Source of the DNA: DATARH01 sp035648415
Lineage (GTDB): Bacteria; Pseudomonadota; Alphaproteobacteria; ATCC43930; CGMCC-115725
Direction of reading: 5' to 3'
DNA length: 7,263 bases
Assembly: GCA_035648415.1 (NCBI GenBank)
Contig: DASRLO010000044.1
Span: 1-7,263, forward strand
Every line of letters starts with the position of its first letter. Positions within the stretch are counted from its first letter, which is position 1. This document shows, piece by piece, positions 6,489-7,263 of the stretch. The position numbers and the translations under genes are program-made. Under the pieces are notes generated by a model that saw only the letters and a list, made by a program, of their open reading frames with translations, searched no databases and had not been told where the DNA came from.

Positions 6489-6968
6489 ATGATCAGGGAA
6501 ATGCTCGGTATCGCGGAAGGCATCCTGCAGGATCTGCATAACGACCACGGCGACGTCGATACCCTGCTCGGGCAGATCGCGGACAGCGAGGACGGGGCGG
6601 AGCGCACCCGGCTGTTCTCGGAGATGAAGAGCAAGCTGCTGCCGCATCTGCAGGCCGAGCAGGAGGTGCTCTACCGGCGGCTCGAGAGCGGCCAGGCCGA
6701 GGAATCGCGGCGCTACGGGTTCGAGGGTTCGAGCGAGCACGAGGCTGTCGAGCAGCAGGTCCACAAGATGTCGCGCCTCGGCAACCCGATGAGCGACCAG
6801 TGGAGCGGCGAACTCAAGGCGCTGCAGGACCTCATCGAACACCATGTCGGCGAGGAGGAAAGCACCGGGTTCAGCTGCGCGCGCGACGAGTTCGACACCG
6901 ACCAGCTCGAAGCGATGGGCCAGCAGTTCCAGGTCCGCAAGGCGGAACTGGCGGCCAAGGTCGTCTAA
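6489..6968 (+). CDS. Hemerythrin-like HHE domain protein
   Basis: A 159-residue cytoplasmic four-helix-bundle protein expected to bind a non-haem di-iron centre; related proteins bind O2 or NO or act in iron and stress responses. Two HHE repeats are visible. The first has H20 (LHNDHGDVDTLL), then H53 and E57 (LPHLQAEQEVLY). The second has H84 (SSEHEAVEQQ), then H118, E122 and E123 (LIEHHVGEEES). This is the family pattern of DH, HxxxE, EH and HxxxEE. There is no signal peptide or membrane helix, and the last ~30 residues (from about 130) form a charged tail (RDEFDTDQLEAMGQQF). The ATG at 6489 has AAAGG 7 nt upstream and begins where homology begins, although the frame is open further upstream. 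It diverges from cyoABCD and ends before a strong terminator, so it is probably monocistronic. The specific ligand cannot be told from sequence. Confidence 0.92.
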   Translation: MIREMLGIAEGILQDLHNDHGDVDTLLGQIADSEDGAERTRLFSEMKSKLLPHLQAEQEVLYRRLESGQAEESRRYGFEGSSEHEAVEQQVHKMSRLGNPMSDQWSGELKALQDLIEHHVGEEESTGFSCARDEFDTDQLEAMGQQFQVRKAELAAKVV

Positions 6969-6987
6969 GATTACGCTCGCCGCCGCG

Positions 6988-7018
6988 AAAAAGCCGCTTC
7001 ACCGGAGGCGGCTTTTTT
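6988..7018. terminator. Rho-independent terminator after the HHE gene
   Basis: A 13-bp stem: AAAAAGCCGCTTC (6988-7000) pairs with GAGGCGGCTTTTT (7005-7017), with one G-U pair, around the 4-base loop ACCG, and the T run extends to 7018. It starts 20 bp after the HHE stop codon. Because the left arm begins with an A run, it should also terminate transcription arriving on the minus strand. Confidence 0.93.
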
Positions 7019-7060
7019 AGAGGCTCACTCGAAATGAAGGCAACGAAATCAAAAACATAT

Positions 7061-7090
7061 CGTCTCCCCCGCGAAAGCGGGGGTCCAGGG
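7061..7090. repeat. Palindromic intergenic repeat (REP-like)
   Basis: CCCCCGC (7066-7072) and GCGGGGG (7077-7083) form a perfect 7-bp stem capped by a GAAA tetraloop, followed by TCCAGGG. Hairpins of this form (CCCCGCGAAAGCGGGG followed by a CCAGGG-type tail) are familiar as dispersed intergenic repeats in alphaproteobacterial genomes. Only one copy is in this window, so its repeat status rests on general knowledge. No T run follows, so it is not a standard terminator. Confidence 0.55.
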
Positions 7091-7243
7091 CAGCCGCACC
7101 GTCCGATCAATGGCTCACCCTTTAGCCCGGATCATTCATGACGGTCCGAGGATTGCACCGTAATGGCGAAGATCGGGCGCGGCTTTTCGTGGCGTCGGTG
7201 ACGCGGTGATTGGGGTTTGGGGTTGCGCCGAAAGGTTTGTTCT

Positions 7244-7259
7244 GGGGCCCTACGGCCCC
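7244..7259. repeat. GC hairpin at window edge
   Basis: GGGGCC (7244-7249) pairs with GGCCCC (7254-7259) around the loop CTAC. It may be a terminator stem or part of an element that continues past the edge; the bases after it (GTCG) are too few to judge. Confidence 0.35.
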
Positions 7260-7263
7260 GTCG

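Larger units (their letters stand above)
7019..7263. other. Non-coding stretch at the right edge
   Basis: No open frame here has a ribosome binding site or a recognisable domain. The stretch holds an A-rich patch (7031-7056), a dispersed-type palindrome near 7066-7083, and a G/T-rich tract ending in a hairpin at 7244-7259. The next gene must lie beyond the window. Confidence 0.6.

Overview
The window is GC-rich and bacterial, and the protein sequences point to an alphaproteobacterium. The evidence for that is an EF-Tu N-terminus of the type MGKAKFNRNKPHCNIGTIG, a proteobacterial cytochrome bo3 operon, a Gly-tRNA next to tuf, and a palindromic intergenic repeat of the kind common in alphaproteobacteria. 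A Rhodospirillales/Acetobacterales relative is plausible but cannot be fixed from this sequence alone.

Layout. (1) Bases 1-1286, minus strand: a tRNA-Gly(TCC) lies 45 bp ahead of tuf (EF-Tu), which runs off the left edge with only its last few codons missing. (2) Bases 1287-2206: a low-information zone. It holds a decayed tyrosine-recombinase N-terminus (about 1468-1740) and, overlapping the end of that open frame, a 72-codon gene with a good ribosome binding site and one C-terminal membrane helix, both on the plus strand. (3) Bases 2207-6168, minus strand: a complete, tightly packed cyoABCD operon for a proton-pumping ubiquinol oxidase. The genes overlap by 11, 4 and 4 bp. Nearly all expected haem, copper, quinol and proton-channel residues are visible in CyoB, and CyoA lacks CuA ligands. 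No cyoE (haem O synthase) follows cyoD here. (4) Bases 6169-6488: a 320-bp divergent regulatory region with two inverted repeats, a weak sigma70-like candidate for cyo, and an EcfG-like (general stress response) candidate facing the other way. (5) Bases 6489-6968, plus strand: a hemerythrin-like HHE protein, closed by a strong rho-independent terminator. (6) Bases 7019-7263: non-coding, with a GAAA-capped palindrome of a dispersed-repeat type and a second hairpin at the edge.

Functionally, the window joins translation (tRNA-Gly and EF-Tu) to aerobic respiration. The bo3 oxidase reduces O2 with ubiquinol. The diverging hemerythrin-like protein probably binds O2 or another small ligand through a di-iron site, so a shared response to oxygen or stress is a reasonable but unproven idea. 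I did not find a clear new multi-gene system. The most worthwhile leads are the divergent cyo/hemerythrin control region, the integrase relic beside tRNA-Gly, and the small tail-anchored protein.
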